From the NCBI GenBank assembly GCA_029961685.1, contig JARWKL010000002.1, positions 21,358,908-21,422,907 of the forward strand: a stretch of DNA of 64,000 nt. The letters run 5' to 3'. Position numbers and translations under genes: made by a program. Positions 62,213 through 64,000 of the stretch are shown piece after piece. How positions within the stretch are numbered: the stretch's first letter is position 1; the number at the start of each line of letters is the position of its first letter. The stretch comes from Aristolochia californica (Eukaryota > Streptophyta > Magnoliopsida > Piperales > Aristolochiaceae). Below the pieces are notes generated by a model. That model had not been told where the DNA came from and did no database searches. It saw nothing but the letters and a program-made list of their open reading frames with translations.

Positions 62213-64000
62213 CTTAAAGCATGTTGGGATCAGTTAGAAATCTCTTTCCTACCAAAATTCCACCAAGCTATTATTAGAGGGTTGTACGTGTGGAATTTCC
62301 CAAATATGGATTTTGGGGTTCATTTTTTGGTGTGTGAAATAATTTTCTATTTATTATATAGTTTTCAAATTCTTTTTGCACACATGAACTCTAAAATTTT
62401 CGTTTTGTTGCGATCTTATATCTTTTTTGTTTACGAGGAAAAATGGGAGAGTGGAAACTCAAGTTTGGATCTGAAGAAAAATAAAATTATGAACATAAAA
62501 AATGGGAATGCACAAATGCTGAGAGAGATAATTCCAAAAAGTATCTGTGATTTTTAAGGATGGGCAAAAGTGGGTTGTTTGGATCTGGCAAAATATCCAA
62601 CCACTTGAGAATTTAACTTTCTCTACTCCCCCTAATTTTTGGGCCACTAGGCCACTTGCACCCTCAACATGCTTGTGGTATGCACACCCCCACCACACTC
62701 AAAGCATGTTCGGATCAGTTAGAAGTCTCTTTCCTATAAAATTCCACCAAGCTATTATTAGGGGGTTGTACGTGTGGAATTTCACATACATGGATTTTGG
62801 GGTTCATTTTTTGGTGCGTTAAATAATTTTTTATTTATTATATAGTTTTCAAATTCTTTTTGCACACATGAACTCTAAAATTTTCGTTTTGTTGCGATCA
62901 TATATCTATTTTGTTTACGAGGAAAAATGGGAGAGTGGAAACTCAACTTTGGATCTGAAGAAAAAAAAAATTGAACATCAAAAATGGGAATACACAAATG
63001 CTGAGAGAGATAATTCCAAAAAGTATCTGTGATTTTTAAGGATGGGCAAAAAGTGGGTTGTTTGGCTCTGGTAAATATCCAACCACTTGAGAATTTAACT
63101 TTTTCTACTCCCCCTAATTTTTGGGCCACTAGGCCACTTGCATCGTCACCATGCTTGTGGCATGCACACCCCCACCACACTTAAAGCATGTTGGGATCAG
63201 TTAGATGTCTCTTTCTTATAAAATTCCACCAAGCTATTATTAGGGGGTTGTACGTGTGGAATTACCCATACATGGATTTTGGCGTTCATTTTTTGTTGCG
63301 TGGAATAATTTTCTATTTATTATATGGTTTTCAAATTCCTTTTGCACACATGAACTCTAAAATTTTCGTTTAGTTGCGATCTTATATCTTTTTTGTTTAC
63401 GAGGAAAAATGGGAGACGGGAAACTCAAGTTTGGATCTGAAGAAAAAAAAAATTTGAACATCAAAAATGGGAATGCACAAATGCTGAGAGAGATAATTCC
63501 AAAAAGTATCTGTGATTTTTAAGGATGGGCAAAAAGTGGGTTGTTTGGATCTGGTAAAATATCCAACCACTTGAGAATTTAACTTTTTCTACTCCCCCTA
63601 ATTTTTGGGCCACTAGGCCACTTGCATCCTCAACATGCTAGTGGTATGCACACCCCCACCACACTTAAAGCATGTTGGGATCAGTTAGAAGTCTCTTTCC
63701 TATAAAATTCCGCCAAGCTATTATTAGGGGGTTGTATGTGTGGAATTTTCTCAAACATGGATTTTGGGGTTCATTTTTTGGTGCGTGAAATAATTTTTTA
63801 TTTATTAAATAGTTTTCAAATTCCTTTTGCACACATGAACTCTAAAATTTTTGTTTTGTTGCGATCTTATTTCTTTTTTGTTTACGAGGAAAAATGGGAG
63901 AGTGGAAACTCATGTTTGGATCTGAAGAAAAAAAAAAAATTTGAACATCCAAAATGGGAATGCACAAATGCTGAGAGAGATAATTCCAAAAAGTATCTGT
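62213..64000 (+). repeat. HOR unit 18 (cut by window end)
   Basis: Monomers A 62213, B 62698, C 63180 and the first 337 bp of D from 63664. A has CTGGCAAAATATCC and C has TTAGATGTCTC, as in unit 12. The array clearly continues past the window. Confidence 0.93.

Larger units (their letters stand above)
1..64000. repeat. Satellite DNA array, ~483 bp monomer, ~133 head-to-tail copies
   Basis: Every 464-488 bp the sequence returns to the same landmark, CTTAAAGCATGTTGGGATCA or a close variant (positions 1, 484, 968, 1456, 1939 and so on to 63664). The order inside each monomer is constant: start landmark, GATTTTGGGGTTCATTTTTT, a TTTATTATATAG segment, GAACTCTAAAATTTTCG, GAGGAAAAATGGGAGA, an A-tract of 9-14 bases, GAGAGATAATTCC, a CTCCCCCTAATTTTTGGGCC box and a CATGCTTGTGGCATGCAC box. 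All copies have the same orientation and no foreign sequence interrupts them. I see no obvious subrepeat inside the monomer by eye. The family is not one I recognise. Higher-order organisation implies a eukaryotic centromeric or heterochromatic array; this is inference. Confidence 0.98.
3847..64000 (+). repeat. Higher-order repeat array, hexamer A-B-C-D-E-F, ~2892 bp period
   Basis: Type A monomers, recognised by GTTAGAAATCTCTTTCCTAC, begin at 3847, 6739, 9632, 16397, 22193, 25086, 27980, 30874, 34250, 37143, 40035, 42928, 45821, 48713, 51605, 54981, 59320 and 62213. The usual spacing is 2892-2894 bp, exactly six monomers. Spacings of 6765, 5796, 3376, 3376 and 4339 bp mark units with 14, 12, 7, 7 and 9 monomers. 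Same-type monomers in different units differ by only a few bases, while different types within a unit differ much more; this is the hallmark of a homogenised HOR. Confidence 0.96.

Noticed and set aside
1..64000. CRISPR array or other bacterial repeat system
   Set aside because: The repeats are about 483 bp with no spacers; there are no cas-like genes and the structure is a homogenised HOR.
1..64000. Telomere or subtelomere signature
   Set aside because: No TTTAGGG, TTAGGG or similar tandem runs on either strand were seen by eye.

Overview
The whole 64 kb window is one uninterrupted tandem satellite DNA array. The basic monomer is about 483-485 bp. It is AT-rich, with one A-tract of 9-14 bases and one C-rich stretch per monomer, and about 133 copies (the last truncated) run head to tail in a single orientation. 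I find no credible protein-coding gene, rRNA, tRNA, transposon, CRISPR array or telomere repeat. Megabase-type satellites with higher-order structure point to a eukaryotic chromosome, in a centromeric, pericentromeric or other heterochromatic block. A plant is my weak guess; I do not recognise the satellite family and cannot name the species.

Layout. Bases 1-3846 hold eight divergent monomers (M1-M8) with no regular higher-order order. From 3847 to the window end the array is a higher-order repeat (HOR) built from six diagnosable monomer types, called A-B-C-D-E-F here, with lengths of about 485, 482, 484, 470, 484 and 487 bp. They give a unit of about 2892 bp. There are 17 complete HOR units and one unit cut by the window end. 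Twelve are canonical hexamers. Five are structural variants: a 14-mer at 9632, a 12-mer at 16397, 7-mers at 30874 and 51605, and a 9-mer at 54981. The variants are made with hybrid monomers (D/C, D/B, C/A, B/A, D/A) whose switch points can be bracketed by type-specific bases.

History visible in the sequence. Private point variants shared between distant units show block duplications, with offsets of about 6280 bp, 19285 bp and 20731 bp, and local expansions of near-identical hexamers (22.2-30.9 kb and 47.3-53 kb). Most C and D monomers belong to one haplotype group on the left and another on the right, with a switch at about 32-38 kb. The ORFs of 60-145 codons that recur in every monomer on both strands are by-products of the repeat and are not annotated as genes. 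There are no genes here that work together; any function would be structural (centromere or heterochromatin), and the sequence alone does not prove one.
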